A DNA stretch of 64,000 nt from Euryodendron excelsum (taxonomy: Eukaryota > Streptophyta > Magnoliopsida > Ericales > Pentaphylacaceae): assembly GCA_033060915.1 (NCBI GenBank), contig CM065392.1:4293001-4357000 (forward strand), in the 5' to 3' direction. Each line of letters starts with the position of its first letter. Position 1 is the stretch's first letter. Below, piece after piece: positions 23,310-37,727 of this stretch. A program made the translations under genes and the position numbers. Below the pieces are notes generated by a model. That model did no database searches. It was not told the DNA's origin and saw only the letters and a list, made by a program, of their open reading frames with translations.

Positions 23310-23395
23310 GTATGTTTTAGATTATTACTATCTTTACGTGTTTATATATATATATATATATATATTTGTATATGGTTGTTCTGGTTTTTTAATAG
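23310..23395 (+). other. Likely 5' UTR intron of LST8
   Basis: Donor aaaa|GTATGT and acceptor ttttttaatag|gttatg bracket 86 bases rich in T and TA, immediately upstream of the coding exon. Inferred from splice consensus only. Confidence 0.5.
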
Positions 23396-23431
23396 GTTAT
23401 GTGTTTGATGTATAGTAGAAGAATATTGAAG

Positions 23432-26400
23432 ATGACCCAACCGTCGGTTATTCTTGCGACGGCTAGTTATGATCACACGATTCGATTCTGGGAGGCCAAA
23501 AGTGGCAGGTGCTATCGGACTATTCAGTATCCAGAATCGGTGAGCACATTAAGCCTTAGATTTTATGTTGTTTCAAGAAAAAAAAAAAATTTGGGTACGA
23601 TATGAATACAGCAACACATTTATGTAGTCTTGTACAACAAATGTAGATTTTCGTGTACAAAGATTGTTATTTGAATCCTGGAACACATAGTTTTCATAGT
23701 TCTTTGCTGAGTCACAGGCTTTTTTTTTTTTTTAGTTGAATGGGATTCATTGGTTATAGATTAAAGAGAATTTAAGTTTTGTGTTATATTTCCATCAGAG
23801 TAATGTGAAAATAAGAAAATATAATTGAGGATTGTTAATTTCTTTGGGATCTGAATTCACATTGTGATCTGCACAGCAAGTTAATCGGCTCGAAATAACC
23901 CCAGATAAAAGGTACCTGGCTGCAGCTGGAAATCCCCACATTCGATTATTTGATGTCAATTCAAACAGTCCTCAGCCGGTATCCTCCATCACTTTCTTGT
24001 TTTTGCTTGTGCTTATATAAATAAATGTGTATGCACATACTAATAATGTGCTCTATAATCTTTTACTAATTTCTTAGAGCTTGTTGGCTGATTTAAAAGG
24101 ACTTGTTCCTATGGCAGGTAGCGAGCTATGATTCACATACTAATAATGTTATGGCAGTGGGGTTTCAATGTGATGGAAATTGGATGTATTCTGGTTCTGA
24201 AGATGGCACAGTAAAGATTTGGGACTTGAGGTAGCATAAAGATCACAATGCAAACATATGGGCATATTTCCCTTAATTGATATAAGCTTAGAACTATTCT
24301 TCTTTTCAATGAGAACAGGACTCGAGGTTGTCAGAGGGAATATGAAAGCCGTGCAGCTGTCAACACTGTTGTTTTACATCCAAATCAGGTTATGATACTA
24401 CTATTTATTTCTTTTTCCAGTTGTTGTATCTTTTGCACACTATCCAGAAGGATTTGTTTGATTTCCAAAAATTCGTAGGAAAGGAAATGGAAGTTGGAGT
24501 ACTATCACATTGGATGGGGTTGGTGTGGTTTATGTAGGATTACAAGTTTTCTTTCCTTTCCTGAGGACTTTTTTTGCAGTAAAATATGCATTGGTGTAAG
24601 TTCATTTGCCAATTATGCTTTCATAGTATTTAGTAAGTTTTTGTGTATTTACACCAACTTGCATATTTTTAGATTTAGGGACTCTTTGAAACTGGAAAAA
24701 CTGGCACCTCATAATGGTATTGATTTGATTAGCAGAGTCTCGTATATGTGGAGGATAGTATGGGTTCAAAAAAAAAATTCGTGGACTATTTTTGTATGAA
24801 AACTGAAATATCACTTGCATGATAGAATTTTAACTGGCTGTTTTGATTCATAGTTTTTTCTGATAGTTGTTATCTTCATGCTACTGTCTTGTAAAAATAA
24901 ATTGTGTTTTCTCATTTTGATAATAAGATTAGGAGCTTGACTTAACCAAGCCCAAGTAGTAGGGAAGAGGCTTAGTTTAGTTGAGTTGAGAGTAGGTGTT
25001 TGACTTGGGGCCTATCTCAAGATAATGTACATTTGGATATGACTCCTTAGGTCTATTTTATTTTGTTACTTCCTAAAACAATAGAAATTTCTTTTCTAAT
25101 TGTTTTACTTTTTCCTACACAGTATTCAAATTTTATATTTCATAATATACTGCTTTTTTGTGATGTCTAATGAGCTTTCCTCACTTCACTTCTTGCGGTT
25201 TTACAGACCGAGCTGATATCAGGGGATCAAAATGGCAATATTCGTGTGTGGGATTTGACCGCAAATTCATGCAGCTGTGAGTTGGTATGTCTAATGTTTG
25301 TGTTTTTAATATATATTAATTTAAGCTCTTGCTCATATAATTGTCTTGGCATATCTATTGTCTTCAATTGATTTTTCATATTGAGAGTTATGTGTTTGGA
25401 TGGACTCACAAAATAAGGCTGTAATATAAAGAGACAAGACTATCAAACACTGCAGGTTTGTCAGCATGGTGAAGTCTATGCACTGAACTGTTTCCCAGTA
25501 AATCCATGTATTAACTGAAGGCTTCTTATATTATTGCCTTCATCAAAAACCTCAGGACTCTGGTTCTGTTCCTACTTTCCCTATCTATGTGTGCATGTCT
25601 ACGTAGGAAAATCTTTATTAAGATCTATGGATTGCATTCAGGTGCCAGAGGTGGACACAGCTGTACGGTCTTTAACAGTGATGTGGGATGGGAGCTTGGT
25701 TGTTGCTGCAAACAATCGCGGAACATGTTATGTTTGGCGCTTGTTGCAAGGGACGCAGGTAATCACCTAATCAATATAATTCTTCAATTATTTTGATTTT
25801 GCAACCCACTCAACCAATTATCATTGTTAAACCCAATTTGTGTTCTACTGCAGACTATGACCAACTTTGAGCCGCTTCATAAGTTACAGGCACATGATGG
25901 CTACATCCTGAAATGTCTCCTGTCACCTGAGTTTTGTGAGCCCAATCGGTTAGATTTTTTATTTCTTTAACATTTTCTTTCTTGCAGAGATCCAATTTAT
26001 TTCATTTTTACGGATTAGCTTCCATTCTCACCTTTGTCTTAGATTTGAGTGTCATGATAATTACAATTCTAAGATGTCATAATTATCTCCTTTAAATTTA
26101 TGTCTCTAGATATCTGGCCACTGCATCTTCGGACCATACCGTCAAGATATGGAATGTAGGTGGTTTTACCTTGGAAAAAACTCTAATAGGTGTGTCAGAT
26201 CTACATCCAACTTCTCATTTTTTGTTTTGCTTAATTACTATTCGTGAAAACACAAGGCAGTCTTCTTCAAACTCTCTGTAATATTGGTCAGTCTTGTTAT
26301 TTTCCCAGGACATCAACGGTGGGTTTGGGACTGCGTTTTCTCTGTGGATGGTGCTTATCTCATCACAGGTATTTAACTACGACTTATGGGGAAATCCTAA

Positions 26401-27328
26401 AATCTGAATCGTCACATCAACAAGCACCTTTTTCGTGATAAAGTTGTTAGCAACTATGAAGTCAGCATCCAATTAACTATGTCCTGATTACAATCAAACT
26501 GAAAGGAAGCTTCTGACAGATTAATTGAGTCAAATACTCCATTTATTTTCTAAATACCACTTTATCGATGGTCATATTTCTAGCCATACTTCGCCATTTC
26601 AAAGAGGCAAGCTCTTGCCTAAAAGGTATATTTTCCTCAACTTGGACGCCAAAATAAAATTTGACCTCCTAATCTCAATTCTATCTAGGCTGTGGCTAGA
26701 CCTTTATATGATTTGATGACTTTGAACCACCTGATTTCACTATGCTTCACGCTTTAAATTTATTCTTTCTTCCCTTCCTCCTTTCCCCGATTACTCACGT
26801 AGCCATGACATATTTGCTATTTGCTTACTTGAACATAAGTATAATTTCTTGATAAAAGAAAGGAGATGATTAATTCCCCAAAAGCAAGATGTCCATTTAC
26901 TTGGTACAACAGTAAATTCTTCCTTCTTTGTTACAAAATCATCCATGGATCAATACCATTTTTATTTGGGAGTAATGGATGCAGCCATTATCCTGAACCT
27001 CATGTTACTCCTCCTGACTGTGAACTTACTGGAATCAGTAATTCAGTGTCCTCGGATCATATGATCTTTTTTTTCTCTTTAATGAGGATCATTTACAGAT
27101 TGGACATGCATTTCTTCTAGTCAATGATTTTGAACTGATGTTTCAGTGTTTTAACTTCTTCCTATCTATTGTTTTTTTCTAATGTCATTTTTGTTTGCAG
27201 CTTCTTCTGATACAACGGCAAGACTTTGGTCCATGTCATCTGGTGAAGAAATTAAAGCATATCAAGGGCATCACAAAGCAACCATTTGTTGTGCTCTCCA
27301 TGATGGAGCTGAGCCTTCTCCCTCCTGA
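23432..27328 (+). CDS. LST8: LST8, WD40 subunit of the TOR kinase complex
   Basis: Ten coding exons: 23432-23539, 23877-23978, 24118-24230, 24319-24388, 25207-25284, 25642-25758, 25854-25948, 26110-26189, 26309-26368 and 27201-27328. All have GT-AG ends and phases that join, giving 316 aa. The protein is a seven-bladed WD40 propeller: [75 protein letters not shown] and [12 protein letters not shown] mark the repeats. LST8 binds the kinase domain of TOR and, with RAPTOR, forms TORC1, which couples nutrients and light to growth. The start [16 protein letters not shown] matches the usual plant N-terminus; the in-frame ATGs at 23399 and 23408 are probably leader. The length is close to Arabidopsis LST8-1 (about 305 aa). 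It converges with NRPA1; 1237 bases separate the two stops. Confidence 0.95.
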
Positions 27329-28565
27329 TTATGGCATTTAGTTTCAACATCTTGGTTAATTTCTTGTGCATGCTTGTAAGTGATACATTTTGTTCTCCCA
27401 TTCACCATCTTCGCTTTAAATGGATCTGTCCGGAAATGGTGCCATCACAAGAATTGATGCTGCAAAAGGGAGAAAAGTCACTTGGCATTTATCTCCCCAA
27501 GCCGTTCTGGAAAAATCAGGTGGTGCACCCCTAGCTGCCAGTAATCCTCAACCAATTTAGCATGCAGATTTATCTTTTGTTACCATTGCCCTTAAGGATG
27601 ACAAATTTTTTGCATATGGCAGCGGTAGAAGAGGTTTGGATATCAACTTTGACAAAGTGGAATAAGTTTGAAAGTATACTCAATTAGGTGACTTGGTGTA
27701 TTTAATTTGTTTTCATTCTCAGATGTTTATATTGGTTTTTGGGAAGGAATGATTATAGTTTAAGAACAAATTTGTTCCATATCATGTTTATTTCCTTATT
27801 ATGAATCTAAACTAGAAGGCAATTTGAATATATTTTTTTTATGTTATTTTCATGAGAGATTCTCGCATACAGTTGCTGGAAGAATTTTTGCATAACTCCT
27901 CGCCGTTTTCAGGAATGATAGCGAACTGACTCACAAAGTACTTTGTTTGATAGGAGGAAGAAATCTTTCATGGATTTAATTGGGATTACAGTGGGTTCAT
28001 TTCTTTTCCCTATTTGTATTTTAATCATAGACGGCAGTTCGCATGCAGTTTGTTTCCAATGAATTTTGATTACAACAGATCTATCAGATGGAAAACAAAA
28101 ATGCACTAGAGTTTTAACCATATGATTAGAACAGATTTATTGCAACCTGGACATCACAGGTTCAAAATATGAAAACCTTCTTATAGAAATTGGTTTCACC
28201 TTCCTTGGAAGGGCTGCACAATTTATAGGAACTTTATATATATAGCAACCTGGATACCACGGTTCAAAATATGAAAACCTCTTCGCATCTTATAGAAGTT
28301 GGTTACGCCTTCGAAGGGCATTGCAATTTATAGGAATCTATTAAACCATAAAGGAGGGAATTGAAGAAGAGGAATATGCAAAATAACAATTTCCAGCAGG
28401 CTATATGATCTAGCAATAGTATTGTCAAAAGGACATCCTTGGGTAACATAACTAATGGCACCAATAAACCCGATACAGCTATTCTCATCAAATTCACGGA
28501 AAAAAGGACACCCAAGTGATGATTATACTCAAAACACATTACAGAAAATAAAGCTATGCTGTACA
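27329..28565. other. Convergent intergenic region between LST8 and NRPA1
   Basis: Must hold the 3' untranslated regions of both genes. It contains an imperfect tandem duplication at 28142-28345. No further gene is seen. Confidence 0.6.
28142..28345 (+). repeat. Imperfect ~103-bp tandem duplication near the NRPA1 3' end
   Basis: 'gcaacctggacatcacaggt' at 28142 recurs as 'gcaacctggataccacggtt' at 28245. The rest of the unit, including 'caaaatatgaaaacct' and 'aatttatagga', also repeats with indels. Confidence 0.8.
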
Positions 28566-30099
28566 TCAGATCTCTAATTTCTGCATTAAGTCAAAACAAC
28601 CGGTACCCATCTTCACTGGCAAGCCAAGACAGATCCTTGCAGATGGGGTCTCCAAGTTATCTGTCATTCCATGAGATGCTGCTTCAACAATGAACTTGGA
28701 AGCAGTTTCAAAAGACATTTTAAGAAAAGGTGATATGGACTCTGCTATGCCCCCGTGTCTGCTCATGGGTCGGTACCCACCCGAGTGGGTCATAAATTCG
28801 GCAATTAGACTTAGGTGCCGATAATCGATTTCAACTCCATAACTCTTGAAAACATGCTTCACCTCCCTTATGATGGTTTCCCTGGCGGCTTCTACTCCAA
28901 ATGTACTCAGAATAGAATGGACGTTGTTGGAATATATACGTGTGACATCAAGGTCATCTTGCATTTCCCAAAGTGCAGTGAAATCCACTCCAGCTGACTT
29001 CAGAGCCCAAGGACCAGGGTCATCTTCGGTATTTTTCTTGTTGCTTACCTGTGGGATTGCAGTATTGGCTTCGTCGTCCTCGTGTTTCCAAAGAACTTGA
29101 TCATTTTTAGCAGACTTAACTGCTTGACACATATCAATCTTCCCAGAGCTCTTGAGACATACCTTCTTGGCAGTCTTCTGAACAATCTGCAATGTCATCA
29201 CAAGAAGATGCTTAAGTTTAGGAAGTAATCATAACTGTGAAAGTTCAGACAATAGAAAAATAATAAGGCAAGCAGGTTACAGAATAGTACCTAAACAAGG
29301 GCGCACAAAAGTAAATCCAATGAAAGGTTAAGTGATCCTAGTTCGTGTTAAGCAGTACCACCAGTTGTACAAAATATATCTTTTGGAAAATGGTAAATTA
29401 CACTTCCACCCCAAATTTATGTAGCCATTATAGGTAAAAGCCTAAAATGCATCAAACCACGCTCCCCAAACAGTTTCAGCCTTGCTCCAGTTGAAGGGGG
29501 GAAACTGATAAACAAATCAGGAGAGTAGTCGCCCCCCATCTCTCTCTCTTTTAGTAGTCTGGTAAACTAAACTTTACAAATTAAATCAAGGATTTCCACC
29601 TAAAACTGTGTCTTCTCTATGCAAACCTTCCCAAACTAGTAAAACAGAGCCCCCTCCCTCCTCTACTCTCTTTCCTTTCCATCAAAATGCAATAAACATA
29701 GTTTAAATGATCTAGAGTTCCATAAATCCATTCGAAAATACATAATAACCCCCAACTAGAAAAAAGAAAGATGGTACAGGTAAAAGTAGGATTAAGTTTG
29801 AGCATATTATGGTTTCCAATCACAGGGCATTGCTAAGAATTGAACAAGCAATGAGAAGTCCAATAAAGAAAGAAAAGAGAATAAGTTGAGGAACAAAACA
29901 AATATACAAGCAACTATGAGGAAAAAAGAATGGCAAAAGAATAAAAATTAAAAGGAAGGTAGCATAGAAAGGAAGGAATAGTGAAATTTAGTAGGAGGGA
30001 ATGTGCCTTGCTTTCTTCCTAGCCTCTTGATCACCAGACAGCACATGGGTTGCGCAAGAAATTTCGACTGAACTTAATGTGTCCTCAACAAGATGATAA

Positions 30100-30137
<38 letters not shown>

Positions 30138-33100
30138 TGGAGAAGAGGGAGGGAAGGACGGGGGTGTACTCTGAAACCTCAAGTCACTTGAGAGTGGAAG
30201 TACAAGTCTTCATGTAAGACAACATTAGGAAACTTACAACAAAACTACCAACAATCAGATTACTGCTCCTTTAAGGCAAATGGGGTCAAATTACATTTAG
30301 TGGGGTCAAGTCTTATGACTACCATTCTTTTTTTGAAAATATTACATGACTAGAGGGTAATTTTGAAAATTCAGTTGGGTCAATTGACCCCACTGAAATG
30401 CACTTGGTGCCGCTCCTGTTTAGAGTTATGAGGGCTTTAATATGGGAGATTTGTAGGCTTAAATTGGGACTGTTCTGCAACCGTAAGCAGTAACTGGAAA
30501 CAGTGTCCTGCAACATTGTGAAGAGGAGGAGAAGAAAAAGGAAAAAAAAGAAAGGTTTCACCGGTGCAAGGGTTGCACATATTTTCTCAAAAAAAAATCT
30601 TAAGTTCTCGTAAATCAACTCTATTGAATAAAACTATTATGTAGGTATTTATATATTGATAGTCTTCTAACTTTAAACCGAGTCTACGACTAAGACTCAA
30701 TTATATGAAACTAAGAAACTTTAACTACAAAGAATATTCTAAACCTGATAAAACAACCTACAATAACGCCATAACACAGCTTCACCTATAATAAGCACTA
30801 GGGGCCCAAATCTAATAAATATGCCCGGCAGAACACTAACTTGCAAAAACCAAAATCAAACTACCCCTAAAGTAGAAAACGAAGATCTTTTGTCGGGATG
30901 CATATTAGGGTTTCTAGTTTGATGCTTGTCACAATCTCAAACCCACCCTGTGTAAATAGGAATCATAACCGGCCAGTAGCTTAGCTATCCAAGGTCGAAC
31001 TAAACCAAAAGACCAATCACCTACATTTAATATAATGCAAAAACATGATTCACTCTTTTATTTATTAGTAAACATAAAGCAAATACCTATGTCTCTATCG
31101 GAACATAGTTTTATTACACAACCATAATCTTAACACAAATCTAGGAAAATCTACTAGTTCAAATTTATCACAAATCAAAATATAACTGGAGTCTTCATGA
31201 CATTAACACATAAGTAGCTTAGCCAACAACTTTTCAAACTTAAACTCTCAATCTTGGTTACCTGAAAATGTTTAAGAAAACATGAGCTACAAGTCCAATG
31301 AATAATAGGATAATTGAAGCATCAAAATATACCATAGTCTTGATTTACATATGACATAAACACTATTTGCATAAGATCTTAAAACAAGTAAAAGAGATAT
31401 CCATATACTAAACATAAGCATACATTTCAAAAGATGCAAATTTAGTTTTATACTTGCAAAAGCATCTAAATATCAACATTATATATAATTCATAATATAC
31501 TCATGATCTCGGCTAAACAGAAAATCCGTAACAAAACGTATGTACTAGTGATGCGTAACAGAACGACCCGTAACAAAACGTATGCACTAATGATGTGTAA
31601 CAAAATAACAAGTTTATATCAAGCTTTTGACTTATTTCAAGTCCTCCCGATGTAAAACCTCTGAGTATGACACATATAGCCTTCAAATCTTATTCATTGT
31701 ATACAAAACTTAATCTATGAATTTTCTTGATAGAATAATACAAGACTTAGCATCAAAATATAATAACTATTTTTGAAGAGTAATATAGACATTATCATTT
31801 GTTTTGAAAACGTATTGTTCAAATATAATTTGTAAAAAAAGAACATTTGAAATTGAAAATATGTACGTTTTACTCCAACTACACCACTACTCACCTCAAG
31901 TGTTTAATACTTGGAATTCCTCTTCTAAAGATTGGAACTTGAACTTCAAGAGTAACCTCCTAACCTCCACTCTTCTCTCTTCACTATGCTTAAGCTTACT
32001 TGTATTCAAACCCTCTCATCTACATGTACTATTTATAAGATGAAGTAAATGTATAGTACTTTACTAATTCTTTATTCTCCACTGATTTAGTGGGTTAACT
32101 TTTATTATCATTTAGGTGAAGATAATCATCTCACTTATCAAGTGGAGAAACTTTATTTTTCACTTATCTAAGTGGAGTAATATTTTTATGATTACTTTGC
32201 TAAGTACTACCACCATTTGCTCCTCTTCAATTGTGTATAAATCGAGAAGTATAAGTATGAAATCAATATATGCATAGAAGAGAATTATGGAGTGAGTGTG
32301 AGGACTCTAGGGTGTTACAATGCTCCCCAACTGAACCATTTATGCACGTACAGGAGGCCTTTCTCTTGCATTATTCTTTCCTATCCATAGCATACAGTGT
32401 CCTCTCAAACACCACCCCCAACCCCCTCTTCTCATGTTCCCTTATTCTCATTTTTCAGTAGACGCCCAAATTGAGAGACCCTTTGACATATGACCCACAC
32501 ATAAACTGGTATTTTTGTCAAGCTCTTTCCAAGAGCTGCAACCCAGTGCTTCCACTACCATATTTGTCCAATAATAACAGCTTATTATGGAACATCGCCG
32601 TATGAACTCAGCTTCCCAAGAGCTGCAACCCGGTGCTTCCACTACCATATCTGTCCAATAATAACAGCTTATTATGGAACATCACTGTATGAACTCAGAA
32701 TATGTGTTTCAATGCTTATTGTGGAACATGACGGTATGAACTCAGATGGGTGTTGCACGTGTCACAATGCGTGCTGTGACAACATATGATCAAAATACAC
32801 TTCTATTGATCCTCCCCACTAAATTACAGCCAATCTGGATGTTAGAAAGTGGAGTATACAGTCAAAGCTATAATGTCAAACCACAACAAATCAGACCAAT
32901 ACTTAATATAAGGTATTTCAATGACACCCATTAACTCCCCCCCTCTTCCACTTCTCCCCCTGTCCTGTGCACAGAACCCACAAAAAAACGCAAAGCTGCT
33001 GAAAAGACGGAAGAAACAAAGTTCAGCAACACTCAATTGGAGCAAAAAAAAGGAACCACTACAAACAATAAGGAATTTTATCAATTCTAAAAGAATTCGT

Positions 33101-34839
33101 TTATTTTGTTGCGGAACAAAGAAGATGCGCATATAACAGAGACAGCGAATTAGAAGAGAAAACATACCTGACCCAGCAAAATATGAGGTTCATTGGTAAA
33201 CCTGAAATGGACCTCAAAGTCCAATCCTTTAGCGGCAACGAAGATTGCCCTATCAAAGTCCTTTTTGGCTAGTTTTGCTTTGACCTTCCTCTTACTTTTC
33301 AATTTTGATTTGGTTTTCTTGTCCCTTGATTTAGGCTCAGAGGGAACTGCACCCTCATCTGGCATTTCAAAGACATCATCTTCAATAAATGCCCCAGTTT
33401 CACCATCCTCCCTAAACTCAATTTCGTTTTCAGCCTGATCAGATTCTTTTTCAAGTCCAGCCAATGGCTCCCCTTCACTGGGTTCGTCTTCAGAACCATC
33501 CTCATAATCCATCTCATCTGTAGCTTGCTGTTTTCTTTTGCCTGCATCCAAACCCAGATCATCGGCCCTTTCATCATCATCCCCATCATCATCATCGTCA
33601 TTTTCTTCCCCTCGTAGTCTGTTACTAGAAGCATCCTCATCTGTCGCATTCGATGCTGCTGACCGTGAATCCGGCATGAAGTTTTTGATGCCACTAATTC
33701 TGGAGAGCAAAACCAAATGATTTTGCATTGCATCTTCCAGTTCTCTCAAAAACAAAACTCCCATGGTTTCCTCATAGTCTTCAAATGATGAAAGTTGAGA
33801 TTCAGAGAGCTTCATCTTAAGCTTATAAATTCTGGATACCTGGTGATTATCAATGGATACTGGCAACACACTTACTTCCATGCACTCAATTATGTCTGCA
33901 ACAGTAACCTTCTTCACTTTTCTCACAAGGCGCTCAGCATCCTTCCTGTAAAAAATAAATTTATCAATCTGTTGTGTATCTTAAGTGTGTGCATGTGCAA
34001 CAGAGAGAGAGAGAAGGAGAAAGAAGGGAAGGGGGGGGGGGGGGAGGAGATGTTGTGTTATGCAGATATGTCATATCGACCAAGCAGTTACAAAGTTGTG
34101 TCAATAAGAAATAGACAATCTCATTCAAGAGCCTGACCATCCAGATCCAGAGCCTTTAGTATTCCAAGAGATGAGCTCACTTCTACCAATAACAATTTTA
34201 TGGTTAGTCTAACTCAAGGATATAATAAGTCTCAAAATTTCCAACATCAAAAACCTTATCCTCCTGTGTCTTTGCGCTACCTTAAGGAGCAACGATGTAT
34301 GAAGTTTCTGCCACTCACACAAAAGACTGTCTACATATGTTCCTCTGATACTGATTTGGCACCCTTTTTATGAACTTTTTGAGATTATTGTTTTTAACAT
34401 ACAATGATAGAAATGTCGTGTTCTAATTCCTTGAAGAGGGTATCAAGAACACTGACCTTCACAATGTGAAACTTAAGAACGTCTAAACCTCATAAACAGC
34501 TTTTCTATCAGGGTAAAAGGGGGGAAGGTTTTCTTGCTGTCTCACCAAATGTTATGATGAGATAATTATGTAATAACAGTAAAACAGTAACAATATTTGA
34601 TGCTGATAATATAATATATACATAGGTAGACATTCCCTAGTTCCTAGTCTATATGCATCATCTCTCGCATGGTTTTGCAAATTCTTTGTACTGAACTCTA
34701 GTGATTTTTCTTCTTTGAGATATACACCCAGAGACACAAACACACGCGTACAAAATAAATGGAAACTTCTTACACATGTACGAAATAAAGGAAACTTCTT
34801 TCTCCCACCATGGCTATTTTCTCTAACTACTCTCCCATT

Positions 34840-34883
<44 letters not shown>

Positions 34884-37696
34884 CACATACACACCCACAC
34901 CCAAATATATACATATATATAAATGTAAATGAATAAACAAAGGTGATGAGAAACCTGCTGCCTTTAGCCACTAGAACCTTGAAAGAGGTTTTTTTTTTTT
35001 TTTCAAATTCTGTGTTAAGTATATCATAAAAGCACCAAAAGGTGCAAAACTCTTTATATAGGAAGTATAAAAAGCTCAAACTATCCATCACCAACAAAAC
35101 TTAATTCCCATATAAAGTCAACAAAAGAAAAATTAACCTCACAAAATATTCCTTTTAGCCCAAATTGAAACTGAGTGAATCTAAAGCTTATGAGGTGCCA
35201 TTTCCACATCCTCAAAGATACAATGGTTCCCCACCCTTTATGCACACCACATTAGGCATATAGGCCACCGTCCAAGCCTTTCATAGCCTCTTGGAACTAC
35301 CCCACAGCTGCCGCTGGGGGGCAGCCCCAACTCCCATAAAATTGGAAAACTCGATAAACCTGTAGGCACTAGCTACCTTGAAATAAGAGGTGACTCGCTG
35401 ACTCCTTAGGAAGCATAACTTTAAAAAGAAGATGTATAAAGATCCTATGTTACCTGAACTCTTTTAAATTTGTGAAATACCAGTGTCGAATACTTCATAT
35501 TTGGACAAGGGTATGAGATATGTATGAGATATGGTTAGGTGGATATGCATCTAAAAAATATGTATAAATAATTGAATTTACTATAAAACTATGCATAAGA
35601 CTTCTATTTTAAGTATAGAATGCAAGGATCAAAATTTCATTTGGAGGGGTTGTTTCGGTTGGCTCGGAAACGGAAACATTTTAGAAATGTTTCGGAAACA
35701 TTTCAAAAGTGACAAATATCAAAATAGTAAAATACAATCTTTTGTATAAAAATTGTACACATTTTATAAAAAATTTAAATTCAGGTTAATACAACTTATT
35801 GTTTAGGTATGTAGCATTGTGTTTTGTTGCATTTTTCTATATTTCAGTTTGTTTTGATTGTCATAATAGTGTTTCGTTATTCCACTAGTGTTTCATTTCA
35901 GTCCCTTAGGAAACGGAAACGTTTCGGTCGTTTCGGTGAAAACAAATGAAAATTTTGTTCCCTGATAGAATGTTATACTTTAGTTTATAAACACCATTTT
36001 ACCTCAAATAAATACAAGAAATATTTAAAAAATATAAAATCTAACCATGTCCAAGTATTGTTAGATATGAGAATTAGATGAATCCGCCGCTTGGACATAT
36101 ACCCGCACCTAACACCCATTCCTTAATCCAGATAACATAGTCAAGATCCATCTACCAAACCAAAGAACAAAAATACAAAAGATGCATGCTAATCTCTATT
36201 TTCTCTTATTTTCAGGTTGTCATGTCTCTCATTACATACACGATGCAACCGAAATCTCTCCAAGATGGCCGCGACTTTTCCATGTCACTTAAATAAATCA
36301 AATGACACTATTTCGTCCAAACTGCAAAATGTCAGCGGCATCCATTAAATGCTTTCCATTTTTATCTGATTTCAAGAAAAACTCTCATATCATCTCCATC
36401 ACCATTTTTAATCTGTTTCTGAATACATTCTTATTGATTTAGCATATTTTCCCATCAACTTAACCTAGATCCTTAGCAGTAAAATGCCTGATCATTCAGA
36501 AGAAATACATTTGATATGACATCATCACTCCTATCGAAGAAATTGACTCACGAAAGTCAAAGGAAGACGAGAAAAAAGAAAAACAAAAACACCAATTAAT
36601 CATAGATCTTCCTACATTTCTTATTGCTTATTTCTCAGCAGGCGCCTCTCTTATCATGAGACCATCTGATGGCATAGCAAACTGTCCCTAATCAATGCTG
36701 TGAAACAAACTCCTCATAATCATGAAGTGGCAGTCTGCCAGTCAAACTAGAAATGTCAAGTCCATCAAATTTACTAATTACATCCAATTCACGTGCATTG
36801 GCAATCGATGCGGTAGAAACTCCGTAAAGTGCCTCCCTCCCCAAGCTATGTTAGCCTATGGCATCAACATCAAATTATCACTTGCTCAAATCTAGCAAAT
36901 AGAACAAAAGGTCTCCAAGGAGTTGTTTGGAGTTGCCTTCCCCAACCAAAAAAATAACAAAAGGTCTCCATCCATAAATCAGTATTGCTTTTTTGTTTTT
37001 TCTTTTGGCTAAGAAGCCCGTAGGTTGTACGCCAGCCATACGTAGCTTGAACTGTGATGGCCAAATCAAGTGACGCACCAGCCATGTTCCTGCTTAACTT
37101 GGCACATGCACTGCAAACCATTTTCTAATTTTCCAAAACCAGCTTGGTTTCTTATATTATGATGAATCCTTGAATGCACTTTCTTGTGGCTAGATCCTAC
37201 GCATCATTCCATGGTATGACCTTCACTGATAAGTGATAATTCATAGCACATTCAATCCCACAGAGCTTTTCTGATCAGTATGAGGAACATATTACATATT
37301 CCTTAAAATAAAACGAATAAAGGGGGAAAACGTGCACATATCAATCATTTATATTTGATTGAACTATATGAACATGATTGATAAAAGGCACCAGTGGAAA
37401 TGGAACCCCAACCACACAATAAAATTTTTCTGCATGACATGACATATCATAACATAGTTTCGAGAGAGAAAGGGGGGAGAATGATGTAGCTTAGGATATG
37501 ATTTCCCTTTATTTATTTTTATTTACATTTTTTTGGGAGATCAATTTTGTTGGTTCTAATTTCTAAGCATAAGACTGGGGATGTCCACATCATCTTAACG
37601 GTCACGTGCTAGTCAAATGACACACGTAAGCGGTATGAAAAGAAAAATCTAATTCCTAGAGGGGAATTTTGGATAACTACAGAATTTTGGTGGCTG

Positions 37697-37727
<31 letters not shown>

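Noticed and set aside
23399..23431. Eleven-codon upstream extension of LST8
   Set aside because: Plant LST8 proteins start at M(S/T)QPSVILA. The extension lies just after a likely leader intron and has no family support.
25456..25499. Possible extra LST8 exon (tgcag|gtttgtcagcatgg…)
   Set aside because: It has no GT donor in register and would disrupt the conserved join [13 protein letters not shown].
27331..27534. ORF just after the LST8 stop
   Set aside because: It fits 3' untranslated sequence. The LST8 frame ends with a normal C-terminus at 27328 and this ORF shows no known domain.
33299..33733. Met-rich minus-strand ORF inside NRPA1
   Set aside because: It is a shadow frame of the NRPA1 acidic region encoded at 33168-33945.
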